9,194 nt of DNA from Oscillospiraceae bacterium (GTDB lineage: Bacteria > Bacillota_A > Clostridia > Oscillospirales > Ruminococcaceae): positions 1-9,194 of the forward strand of contig JAFPQL010000282.1 in the NCBI GenBank assembly GCA_017414145.1, written 5' to 3'. Of this stretch, positions 1 through 6,256 are shown piece after piece. The notes beneath the pieces were generated by a model that saw only the letters and a program-made list of their open reading frames with translations, did not search any database and was not told where the DNA came from. The stretch's first letter is position 1. Each line of letters begins with the position of its first letter. The translations under genes were made by a program, and so were the position numbers.

Positions 1-565
1 CGTCTGCGAGGGCTACGCAAGATGCTACAAAAGACTGCTGAACAAGGCAGGCATTGAAACACAGTATGTTTCCGGCGGCTATTACGACTCCAACGACAAA
101 TACCACGGTCACGCATGGAACCTCCTGAAGCTGAACAACAAATGGTATCATGTTGATGTGACATGGGATGATCAGAACAATGACAACGCAAGCAACAGGA
201 AAAACCGTTATAAGTATTTCCTCTGCCCGGATGAAGTTTTCAATACAGACGGTCACTCCAATTATAACTGGAGTTCAGAAGACGATCCCAGTCTGAACAA
301 AACCAGCGGCGCGGCAACAGACTACAACTATTACCGCCTCGGCGACCTCAATGACGACCACATCTACAACTCCACGGATCAGAACCGCTTCGACCAGATT
401 GCAAACGGCGCAGCGCCGACGACCATGCAGGCTGTCCGCGGCGACCTGAACTTTGACGGTCAGGTCAACAGCACCGACCGCAATTACTTCAACAGCTACA
501 TCAACAACTACAAGAACACATATTCCCGCCCGGCACTCTGGAGATTCTGCTCGCTGGAATACTGA
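1..565 (+). CDS. Transglutaminase-like domain protein with C-terminal type I dockerin, 5'-truncated by the window
   Basis: The reading frame is open from base 2 and gives 187 residues ending at TGA 563-565; the N-terminus, including any signal peptide, lies outside. The start of the fragment shows the second half of a transglutaminase/protease-like fold: CEGYA with the candidate nucleophile Cys2 (bases 5-7), HGHAWN with His37, and HVDVTWDD with Asp52, a complete Cys-His-Asp triad. The C-terminus has two dockerin calcium loops. Loop 1 starts at base 344 (DLNDDHIYNSTD) and loop 2 at base 443 (DLNFDGQVNSTD). The acidic/Asn ligands at positions 1, 3, 5, 9 and 12 are present in both; loop 1 has His instead of Gly at position 6. 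Both carry Ser-Thr at positions 10-11, where type I dockerins contact cohesins. Such proteins are secreted and plug into cellulosome-like scaffolds. Whether the domain cross-links or cleaves peptides cannot be told from the fragment. The domain assignments are firm; the biological role is open. Confidence 0.9.
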   Translation, partial: VCEGYARCYKRLLNKAGIETQYVSGGYYDSNDKYHGHAWNLLKLNNKWYHVDVTWDDQNNDNASNRKNRYKYFLCPDEVFNTDGHSNYNWSSEDDPSLNKTSGAATDYNYYRLGDLNDDHIYNSTDQNRFDQIANGAAPTTMQAVRGDLNFDGQVNSTDRNYFNSYINNYKNTYSRPALWRFCSLEY

Positions 566-624
566 TGCAATCCGGCATCCGGTGTCTCCGCTCTGCGGCA
601 GAGTAACCCATTCCAAAATCAAAT

Positions 625-663
625 ACCGGCGCTGCCATTGAAAACATGGCAGCGCCGGTTTCT
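625..663 (+). terminator. Rho-independent terminator after the dockerin gene, possibly bidirectional
   Basis: A perfect 14-bp stem pairs ACCGGCGCTGCCAT (625-638) with ATGGCAGCGCCGGT (646-659) around a 7-base loop. It is followed on the plus strand by TTTCTGT. It lies 60 bases past the dockerin stop codon. Read on the minus strand the same stem is followed by TATTTGATTTTGG, so it may also stop transcription of the potassium channel gene arriving from the right. Confidence 0.85.
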
Positions 664-701
664 GTAGAATAAGGTATCCGCTTCGCGCAAACGCAGAAAG
701 T

Positions 702-855
702 GGGACGCCCTGCGATAGAGGGCGTCCCCCTCTTGCCGCAAGGCGGCAATTCATCTCCTTGCGGCGTTCTTCTGATACAGGAGTGTTCCGCCGCCTGCGG
801 GCGGCGACTTAGGGCGCTGCCCCAAGAACCCGCGAGCTTTTTGAAAAAAGCCCGC
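702..855 (-). repeat. Cluster of consecutive palindromes, probable interspersed intergenic element
   Basis: Five hairpins lie nearly end to end. They are GGGACGCCCT/AGGGCGTCCC (702-711 with 719-728), TTGCCGC/GCGGCAA (733-739 with 743-749), CGCCGCC/GGCGGCG (789-795 with 800-806), a short GGGC/GCCC (812-815 with 819-822), and GCGAGCTTTTT with AAAAAGCCCGC (832-842 with 845-855). GCCGCAAGG (735-743) can alternatively pair with CCTTGCGGC (757-765). In the last hairpin the only non-Watson-Crick pair is A-C on plus-strand RNA but G-U on minus-strand RNA, which hints that the minus-strand transcript, the 3' end of the potassium channel mRNA, is the structured one. From memory, GC-rich hairpin blocks ending in a run like TTTTTGAAAAAAG recur between genes in Ruminococcus and Faecalibacterium genomes. 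Only one copy is in this window, so repetition is inferred, not seen. Confidence 0.5.
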
Positions 856-888
856 CCAAAAACTTTAAGGCAACCCCCTCCGCCCGCT

Positions 889-1866
889 TCAGAGCCAGCG
901 GCGTTTTCTGGAACGGTTGGAGCGGTGCAGGCGGTCAGAGTTCACCACGAGAATATCTCCCGGCTCCAGTACAATCTCCGCCGTCGGCAGAACCGTCAGC
1001 CCGTTCCGCAGCAGCACCAGCACCCGCAGCCCGAAGCTCTCGGACGCCTCCCGGATCGTCCTGCCGCACAGCGCGTGCGCCTCCTCCACCAGAATCTCCC
1101 CGACCTGCGCAACATCCGTCAGCTGCGTGGTTTCATGCTCGCGCCTGTGATAATTTTCCACAAAGCCGGCACTGATGATACCGGTCGGAATCGCCACCGC
1201 CCCGACGCCGAGAAACGCAATCGCGATCGCCATACAGCGCCCGACCGCCGTCACCGGATAAATATCGCCGTACCCGACCGTCAGCAGCGTGGACATACTC
1301 CACCAGATGCCCGAAAAGGCATTTCTGAATTTGTCCGGCTGTGCTTCATGCTCCGCGCCGTACATACAGAGCGAGGACGCAAACATCAGCACGATGATGA
1401 TAAACAGCGAGGACAGAATCTGATTGCGCTTTTCGTACAGAACCGTCGTGATGACGCTGAAGGAATCGTACTGCGCATTGATGCGGAACAGGTGGAAAAT
1501 CCGCACCACCCGCAGCATCCGGAAGACGATGAATCCGTCCAGAAAGAAAAAGGGCAGAATGGTCATCAGATCGACCACGCCGTCAAACGACCGCAGAAAC
1601 CGCAGCTTCGCCCGCACGGGACTGCGGTCCGGATACAGCAGATCGGCCGTCCAGATGCGCAGAATATACTCCGCGCAGAAGATCACTGCCGTCATCAGCT
1701 CGATGATGTGCAGCACCGGCAGATACGGCTGAAAGGCATTGAAGGTGCTGAGGAACATCACGACAATATTGACCAGAATCGCAAGTACAATGAACCAGTC
1801 AAACGCCCTGCTCAGCAGATCCTCCCGGTTCCCGATCTGGATGATGTCAAAGATTCGCTTTTTCAT
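889..1866 (-). CDS. Voltage-gated type potassium channel with TrkA_C-like tail
   Basis: The 325-residue product is a six-helix potassium channel of the inner membrane. S1 is about residues 22-41, S2 52-72, S3 95-109 and S5 147-170; the pore helix and filter reach TVGYGD at 196-201, and S6 is about 210-235. The S4 stretch (residues 116-128, RMLRVVRIFHLFR) has basic or His residues at every third position, the mark of a voltage sensor. After S6, residues 255-313 resemble a TrkA_C (RCK C-terminal) ligand-binding domain, with GRTIREA followed by VLEPGDILVV. No Rossmann-type RCK N-terminal domain lies between them. I chose the ATG at 1866 because GGAAGGGG lies 8 bases upstream and because the promoter at 1904-1932 would start RNA near 1897, too late for the in-frame ATG at 1938. 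The gene has its own promoter and is separated from gpsA by a terminator. Its role is potassium flux or membrane potential control; the ligand is unknown. Confidence 0.88.
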   Translation of the reverse strand: MKKRIFDIIQIGNREDLLSRAFDWFIVLAILVNIVVMFLSTFNAFQPYLPVLHIIELMTAVIFCAEYILRIWTADLLYPDRSPVRAKLRFLRSFDGVVDLMTILPFFFLDGFIVFRMLRVVRIFHLFRINAQYDSFSVITTVLYEKRNQILSSLFIIIVLMFASSLCMYGAEHEAQPDKFRNAFSGIWWSMSTLLTVGYGDIYPVTAVGRCMAIAIAFLGVGAVAIPTGIISAGFVENYHRREHETTQLTDVAQVGEILVEEAHALCGRTIREASESFGLRVLVLLRNGLTVLPTAEIVLEPGDILVVNSDRLHRSNRSRKRRWL

Positions 1867-1874
1867 GTGCAATG

Positions 1875-1882
1875 CCCCTTCC
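1875..1882 (-). promoter_or_regulatory. Ribosome binding site deciding the potassium channel start
   Basis: GGAAGGGG on the minus strand lies 8 bases before ATG 1866. The upstream in-frame ATGs at 1938 and 1899 lack a comparable site, so this one fixes the start at the MKKRIF N-terminus. Confidence 0.7.
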
Positions 1883-1903
1883 GTCCGGATTTCGTTCATT
1901 ATC

Positions 1904-1932
1904 AGTATACCACGCGGCGCTGTTTTTTGCAA
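1904..1932 (-). promoter_or_regulatory. Sigma-A type promoter of the potassium channel gene
   Basis: On the minus strand, TTGCAA (1932-1927) and TATACT (1909-1904) are separated by exactly 17 bases. Each box is close to the TTGACA/TATAAT consensus. The predicted RNA start near 1897 leaves a leader of about 30 bases before ATG 1866. This makes the channel an independent transcription unit. Confidence 0.7.
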
Positions 1933-2020
1933 GTGCATCCTGCAATGATCCTTCTCAATTTGCAGTTACAGGGAGCAGAACGGCGCATCCCGAATCCTGC
2001 CGCCACTGTGCCGGAACCGC

Positions 2021-2068
2021 AATGAAAAAGCCGCAGGCTCTCTGCCTCTGAAGCAGGGATGCTGCGGC
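2021..2068 (-). terminator. Rho-independent terminator after gpsA
   Basis: On the minus strand GCCGCAG (2068-2062) pairs with CTGCGGC (2036-2030). An inner six-pair stem (2058-2053 with 2045-2040, one G-U) sits inside the loop. The hairpin is followed directly by TTTTTCATT (2029-2021). It starts 43 bases past the gpsA stop codon and closes the der-plsY-gpsA transcription unit. Confidence 0.85.
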
Positions 2069-2111
2069 GATTATTTGATAGCAGTCTTGCGGTTTCCCGG
2101 CACGGGAATGT

Positions 2112-3110
2112 TCAGGTCAGCTTCTCATATTCATGCTTTTTCGGCCGGTCCATCAGCACATGCACGGCATCGCGGACATCCGCGCCGTTATACAGCACCT
2201 GATACAGCGCCTCCGTCAGAGGCATTTCGACATCGTACCGCTTTGCAAGGCCGTATGCGGCATGGCAGCAGTAATATCCCTCGACCGTGCCGACCTGCTG
2301 CACCGCCTCATACGGCGGGACGCCCTGCCCGATCAGAATGCCGGCGCGGCGGTTCCGCGAGTGCATTGAGGTGCAGGTGACAATCAGGTCTCCGAGGCCG
2401 GTCAGTCCGGCAAAGGTGTTGGCTCTGGCGCCAAGTGCCGCGCCGAGCCGCTCAATTTCATGCAGACCGCGGGTCATCAGCATGGCCTTGGTGTTGTCGC
2501 CGTAGCCCAGGCCGTCCGAGATGCCGGCACAGAGCGCCACGACATTTTTGAGTGCGCCGCCCAGCTCACAGCCGGTGACATCGTCGTTGATATACACGCG
2601 GAAGGTCGGCGAGGAGAACCACTCCTGCACCAGATATGCCGCCGTCGCGCTGGAGCTGGCGGCGACCACGCTGGTCGGGATGTTCCGCCCGACCTCCTCG
2701 GCGTGCGAGGGGCCGGTCAGCACGACATAGGTTGCCTCCGGCAGCTCCTCGGCAAAGAGCTTGCTCATGAGCTTGAAGGTATCCTCCTCGATGCCCTTGC
2801 CCGCATTCAGAACAATCGTGCCGGGCTTCAGGTGCGGTGCAACTTTTTTGCAGGTGTCGCGGACATATGCGGACGGAATTGCAAACAGCACCAGATCGCT
2901 GTCGTCGATGACAGACAGATCGGTCGTCAGGGACACGCCGTTCGGAATTTTGACGCCGGGCAGCTTTTCCTTCTGCTCGCCGTCGCGGCGCATCGCCTCA
3001 ATTTCCTCCGGAATTGCGCTCCAGATCGTGATTTCATGCTCCTGTGTCGTGTAGAGCATGACCGCCAGTGCGGTGCCGAAGCCGCCGCCCAGAACCGTAA
3101 TTTTCGCCAT
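2112..3110 (-). CDS. gpsA: NAD(P)-dependent glycerol-3-phosphate dehydrogenase
   Basis: GpsA reduces dihydroxyacetone phosphate to sn-glycerol-3-phosphate in the cytoplasm, supplying the backbone for phospholipids and the substrate of PlsY encoded just upstream. The 332-residue length is normal for the family. Visible motifs are NAGKGI (102-107), GPSHAEEV (133-140), the catalytic-region Lys188 in GGALKNV, GLTGLGDLIVTC (235-246), SRNRRAG (251-257) and EMPLTEALYQVL (295-306). The N-terminal dinucleotide loop reads VLGGGFGTALA. The usual form is G-x-G-x-W-G before TALA, so this loop is one residue shorter and has Phe for Trp. The stretch after TVEG reads YYCCHAA, which I find atypical. The start at ATG 3110 is supported by GGAGGG about 6 bases upstream and by the MAKITVLG beginning; an upstream in-frame extension to 3203 would run across the preceding hairpin. 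Identity is firm; normal activity is not proven given the short loop. Confidence 0.94.
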   Translation of the reverse strand: MAKITVLGGGFGTALAVMLYTTQEHEITIWSAIPEEIEAMRRDGEQKEKLPGVKIPNGVSLTTDLSVIDDSDLVLFAIPSAYVRDTCKKVAPHLKPGTIVLNAGKGIEEDTFKLMSKLFAEELPEATYVVLTGPSHAEEVGRNIPTSVVAASSSATAAYLVQEWFSSPTFRVYINDDVTGCELGGALKNVVALCAGISDGLGYGDNTKAMLMTRGLHEIERLGAALGARANTFAGLTGLGDLIVTCTSMHSRNRRAGILIGQGVPPYEAVQQVGTVEGYYCCHAAYGLAKRYDVEMPLTEALYQVLYNGADVRDAVHVLMDRPKKHEYEKLT

Positions 3111-3130
3111 GTCATTCCCTCCGTATGATG

Positions 3131-3157
3131 TATGATAAAATGCGGGCATCGCCCGCA
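3131..3157 (-). terminator. Terminator-like hairpin between plsY and gpsA
   Basis: On the minus strand a perfect 7-bp stem TGCGGGC/GCCCGCA (3157-3151 with 3147-3141) with a 3-base loop is followed directly by TTTTATCATA. It sits 26 bases after the plsY stop codon and 20 bases before the gpsA start. It has the form of a short intrinsic terminator and could lower gpsA transcription relative to plsY or act as an attenuator. I see no convincing gpsA promoter after it, so partial read-through is the simplest reading. Confidence 0.6.
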
Positions 3158-3183
3158 GAATCAGCGTGCGAGCGCCGCTCCGC

Positions 3184-3882
3184 TCAGCGGCTGTGTCCCG
3201 CACCGATTTTCCGCTCCGTGCCGGCCTTCAGCCGTTCGATATTCGCACGGTGACTCCAGATAATCAGCGCCGCGGCGACTGCGATCAGCCCCGTATACAG
3301 CAGTGCGCTGCGCCAGCAGACACCCTTCTGGAAATGCTCCAGCAGCAGCGTCGCCGGAATGACGCACGCCGTCGCAATGCAGGATGCCAGCGAAACATAT
3401 TTTGAGCGCAGCAGCACCAGCGTGAAAATGCCCATGAGGATGAGGAAGCAGATCGGATTGATGACCAGAAAGACGCTCACGCCGACCAGCACGCCCTTGC
3501 CGCCGCGGAATCCGTGCCAGACCGGAAACACATGACCCAGCACGACAAACGCCGCCGCGACATAGCAGAGCCAGCGGAAATCGCGTCCCGCGCCGTTGCC
3601 CTCAGCCAGCGGCGCCCAGTTCAGGCGTTTACAGAGCAGCTCGGACAGCGCCATTGCCAGCGCACCCTTTCCGAGGTCAATCACCATCGTCGCAATGCCG
3701 CAGCCCTTGCCGAAGCACCGCAGCACATTGGTCAGACCGGCATTTCCGCTGCCGAATTTCCGGACATCCTCATGTTTCATCAGCCGCACCGAGACAATGC
3801 CGCCGTTGAATCCGCCCAGCAGATACCCGATTGCTGCCGCAATCAGGATGCTGACCAGATAGCCTGCAAAAGTACCCTGCAT
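3184..3882 (-). CDS. plsY: Acyl-phosphate:glycerol-3-phosphate acyltransferase PlsY
   Basis: PlsY is the integral membrane enzyme that moves an acyl chain from acyl-phosphate to glycerol-3-phosphate, making lysophosphatidic acid, the first step of phospholipid synthesis. The 232-residue protein has several hydrophobic helices (about 8-30, 60-80, 104-120, 130-157, 165-180 and 193-210). It carries the three family signature loops: FGSGNAGLTNVLR (43-55, where most members have GSGNPGATN), GHVFPVWHGFRGGKGV (116-131) and SHRANIERLKAGTERKIG (210-227). ATG 3882 begins the hydrophobic N-terminus; AAGGG 10 bases and AGGAT close upstream can serve as ribosome binding site. The frame stays open further upstream to 4398, but that part lies antiparallel to nothing and simply overlaps der in another frame. 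It follows der by 68 bases and precedes gpsA, whose product it uses. Confidence 0.94.
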   Translation of the reverse strand: MQGTFAGYLVSILIAAAIGYLLGGFNGGIVSVRLMKHEDVRKFGSGNAGLTNVLRCFGKGCGIATMVIDLGKGALAMALSELLCKRLNWAPLAEGNGAGRDFRWLCYVAAAFVVLGHVFPVWHGFRGGKGVLVGVSVFLVINPICFLILMGIFTLVLLRSKYVSLASCIATACVIPATLLLEHFQKGVCWRSALLYTGLIAVAAALIIWSHRANIERLKAGTERKIGAGHSR

Positions 3883-3950
3883 ATATCCTGCACCCTTCGT
3901 GTTCGTGATTGCGGACCGCTGCCGCACGGCAACAGCGACCGCCCTCCGGA

Positions 3951-5288
3951 TCAGCCTCTGCTGCCGGAGTCGTTTCCGCGCTCGCGGATGATAAATTTCA
4001 CCGGTGTTCCCTCCAGCCCGAAATTCTCCCGGAGCTGGTTCTCCAGATAGCGCTGGTAGGAGAAGTGGAACAGATCGGCGCGGTTGACGAAAAAGACAAA
4101 GGTCGGCGGCTTGACGCCCGCCTGTGTCATATAATAGATCTTGAGGCGTCTGCCCTTGTCGGTCGGCGGCTGCACGCGTGCGGTCGCGTAGGCGAGGACA
4201 TCGTTCAGTCTGCCCGTCGTGATGCGCAGCGCGTTGTTCTCCGCCGCCGCGTGAATCATCGGGAACAGCTTCTGCACGCGCTGACCGGTCTTGGCGCTGA
4301 TGAACAGGAACGGTACATAGCTCATGAAGCTGAAATCGTTTTCGAGCTTCTTCTGAAATTCCTGCATCGTCCTGCCGTCCTTCTCGATCAGATCCCACTT
4401 GTTGACGACGACAATGGACGCCTTGCCCTGCTGATGCGCATAGCCCGCGACCTTGGAATCCTGCTCGGTAAAGCCCGTCACGGCGTCGATCACGATGATG
4501 CAGACATCGGCGCGGTCCACGGCCATAAAGGCGCGCAGCACGCTGTAATGCTCGATATTCTCCGTGACCTTGGATTTTCTGCGGATGCCCGCCGTGTCGA
4601 TGAACAGATATTTGCCGTCCTCGCGGTCCACGGGCAGGTCAATCGCGTCACGGGTCGTGCCCGCCTCGTCCATGACGATCGAGCGCTCCTCGCCGGCAAT
4701 ATAGTTAATCAGCGAGGATTTTCCGACATTCGGCTTGCCGATGACGGCAACTGCAATGCGGTCGGATTCCTCCTCCGTCTCCGCCTCTGCGGGGAACGCC
4801 GCGCAGACGGCATCGAGCAGATCACCCGTGCCGGAGCCATGCAGCGAGGACACCGCATAGGGCTCGCCGAGGCCGAGATTGAAAAACTCGTAGTATTCCA
4901 TCGGCGGCTCTCCGATCGCGTCGCACTTGTTGACGCAGAGCACGATCGGCTTGCCGGATTTTTGCAGCATATTTGCGACATCAATGTCGTTTGCGGTCAC
5001 GCCGGCACGGACATCCGTCACAAGCACGATGACATCGGCGCGCTCAATGGCGAGCTCGGCCTGCCGCCGCATCTGTTCCAGCAGATGATCGTCTGTCTGC
5101 GGCTCGATGCCGCCCGTATCGACGACCATGAACTGCCGCCCGCACCATTCCGCCTTTGCGTAGATGCGGTCGCGGGTCACGCCGGGCGTATCCTCGACAA
5201 TCGAGAGCCGCTTTCCGACGAGCTTATTGAAAAGGGTCGATTTGCCGACATTCGGCCGCCCGACGACGGCGACGATTGGCAGTGACAT
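3951..5288 (-). CDS. der: Ribosome-associated GTPase Der (EngA), two G domains
   Basis: Der is an essential GTPase with two tandem G domains that helps mature the 50S ribosomal subunit in the cytoplasm. The 445-residue product is full length. G domain 1 has GRPNVGKS (10-17), TPGVTRD (34-40), DTGG (57-60) and NKCD (120-123). After an acidic linker (about 167-176), G domain 2 has GKPNVGKS (184-191), AGTTRD (209-214), DTAG (231-234), NKWD (296-299) and SAKTG (331-335). The KH-like C-terminal domain covers about 355-435. The start at ATG 5288 has AAAGGAG 8 bases upstream and leads straight into the first G domain, so the open frame up to 5432 is not needed. The linkage der-plsY-gpsA, with a DUF512 gene upstream, is common in Clostridia. 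Here the gene immediately upstream is instead a GIY-YIG domain gene, 88 bases away. Confidence 0.97.
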   Translation of the reverse strand: MSLPIVAVVGRPNVGKSTLFNKLVGKRLSIVEDTPGVTRDRIYAKAEWCGRQFMVVDTGGIEPQTDDHLLEQMRRQAELAIERADVIVLVTDVRAGVTANDIDVANMLQKSGKPIVLCVNKCDAIGEPPMEYYEFFNLGLGEPYAVSSLHGSGTGDLLDAVCAAFPAEAETEEESDRIAVAVIGKPNVGKSSLINYIAGEERSIVMDEAGTTRDAIDLPVDREDGKYLFIDTAGIRRKSKVTENIEHYSVLRAFMAVDRADVCIIVIDAVTGFTEQDSKVAGYAHQQGKASIVVVNKWDLIEKDGRTMQEFQKKLENDFSFMSYVPFLFISAKTGQRVQKLFPMIHAAAENNALRITTGRLNDVLAYATARVQPPTDKGRRLKIYYMTQAGVKPPTFVFFVNRADLFHFSYQRYLENQLRENFGLEGTPVKFIIRERGNDSGSRG

Positions 5289-5376
5289 AGTGGTTGCTCC
5301 TTTCTTGTCTGTGCAGATACCGGTATGGAAAGCGGAGTGATTTCCGGCATCAGTGAAAATCAGCGGCAGGAACCGG

Positions 5377-6135
5377 TCATTGGTTTCCGGCCGTCTTGTT
5401 GTAGCCGTGGGAATAGGCGTGGTATTTTGCAATCAGATCGCGTTCCAGCCTGTCAAGGTCATCGTATCCGCTTTCCCGCAGCGTGACAAGGCGGATCAGA
5501 AACGAATCGCCGTATTTATAATCGGCATATACATCGCCGTTGCCGCGGCCTGTGAAATGCTGCTTCACACGGAAGAAAAGCCGCTTCGCCTGCCCGACAT
5601 AATACATATTCTTCGTCTGATTATAGATGATATAAACGCCGACCATATCGCCTTGCATCTGCTGCGCCGCCTGAAAGAACGCCGAAGGCGGAACACCCTG
5701 TCCGGCTGCTTCCTGTTCATAATATGAACGGCTGTTCATAGACTGAAAAAATGCAGTTACATATTCACAAATCAGTTTAAACGCATCCCCGCAGATCGCA
5801 TCCGGATGATTGTGTTTGATATAGGCAAAAGCATCGTCCGGATTGATTCCGAATTCGTAATACTGATTCAGTCTCTGATTCACTGCATTTTGAAAGTCAA
5901 CCCGATAATTGCCTTGCTGTGTCCGAATCATTCTTCCCTGCTGCCGAAATGTCATCTCTGTCTCGCTTTTGGCAATATAAGAAAGGGTATCCGGAAACAG
6001 CTTTTGTATCGCTTGTATCGTCATTGGCTTATGTGAACTTCTTAAGTATCGAATCAGCTTGGGAATAAATCGAATCGTGAATAACAAAAGGAAAGTGATA
6101 AGTGCTATGTAGAAATATATCCATAAATCTTCCAT
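5377..6135 (-). CDS. Membrane-anchored GIY-YIG nuclease domain protein
   Basis: The 252-residue product has one N-terminal hydrophobic helix (about residues 5-22) followed by basic residues (IRFIPKLIRYLR), which predicts a tethered protein with its body in the cytoplasm. Residues 35-160 are helical-looking sequence I do not recognise. Residues 165-252 form a GIY-YIG module: GVYII (166-170), YYVGQ (178-182), Arg189 and His193 in RVKQH, a candidate metal-binding Glu231 in RLERDLI, and GYNKTAGN (244-251). GIY-YIG domains cut DNA in repair enzymes, homing and restriction endonucleases; which role applies here is unknown. The ATG at 6135 is preferred over a TTG seven codons earlier because AAAGAGGTG lies 8 bases before the ATG and overlaps the TTG reading. 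Hand counts give about 42% GC at 5701-5820 and 33% at 6001-6120, against 63-67% in two stretches of der, so recent acquisition is likely. Confidence 0.82.
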   Translation of the reverse strand: MEDLWIYFYIALITFLLLFTIRFIPKLIRYLRSSHKPMTIQAIQKLFPDTLSYIAKSETEMTFRQQGRMIRTQQGNYRVDFQNAVNQRLNQYYEFGINPDDAFAYIKHNHPDAICGDAFKLICEYVTAFFQSMNSRSYYEQEAAGQGVPPSAFFQAAQQMQGDMVGVYIIYNQTKNMYYVGQAKRLFFRVKQHFTGRGNGDVYADYKYGDSFLIRLVTLRESGYDDLDRLERDLIAKYHAYSHGYNKTAGNQ

Positions 6136-6143
6136 GGAATATG

Positions 6144-6152
6144 CACCTCTTT
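6144..6152 (-). promoter_or_regulatory. Ribosome binding site deciding the GIY-YIG gene start
   Basis: AAAGAGGTG on the minus strand is 8 bases before ATG 6135. The alternative TTG at 6156-6154 overlaps the beginning of this site and has none of its own, so the protein should start MEDLW. Confidence 0.65.
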
Positions 6153-6256
6153 CCAAGTCAGGTTGCTAATTTGTCAAGCAAATGACGCCGGAATGGTTGC
6201 GCGACAATCATAAGCATTGAACACACGCATCCGGTGACTCCTTTTCCGCAAAGCGG

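Larger units (their letters stand above)
566..888. other. Intergenic junction between convergent genes, no gene seen
   Basis: These 323 bases separate the dockerin gene (+) from the potassium channel gene (-). I find no coding sequence that I believe. They hold one strong terminator hairpin (625-659) and a cluster of palindromes (702-855), both listed separately. Bases 664-701 and 856-888 show nothing I can name. Open frames crossing this region have no ribosome binding site and no recognisable protein motif. Confidence 0.7.

Noticed and set aside
575..589. GCATCCGGTGTCTCC resembles GCATCCGGTGACTCC at 6227-6241 (14 of 15 bases)
   Set aside because: A few matches of this quality are expected by chance among all positions in a window this size, and the flanks do not align.
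700..2025. Open frame of 441 codons on the plus strand, antisense to the potassium channel
   Set aside because: It runs through the palindrome cluster and then mirrors the channel gene. The product is rich in Arg, His, Gln and Pro, with no motif or plausible start site.
3909..5285. Open frame of 458 codons on the plus strand, antisense to der
   Set aside because: It covers der almost exactly, has no ribosome binding site or recognisable domain, and long antisense frames are expected opposite GC-rich genes with strong codon bias.
5317..5326. Perfect palindrome ATACCGGTAT upstream of der, operator-like
   Set aside because: About nine perfect 10-base palindromes are expected by chance in 9 kb. 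No promoter overlaps it and it does not extend further.
6172..6177. TTGACA on the minus strand upstream of the GIY-YIG gene, a perfect -35 box
   Set aside because: No -10-like hexamer lies 16-18 bases downstream; that position is GGAAAG, next to the ribosome binding site. A TATGAT further upstream has no matching -35 box.
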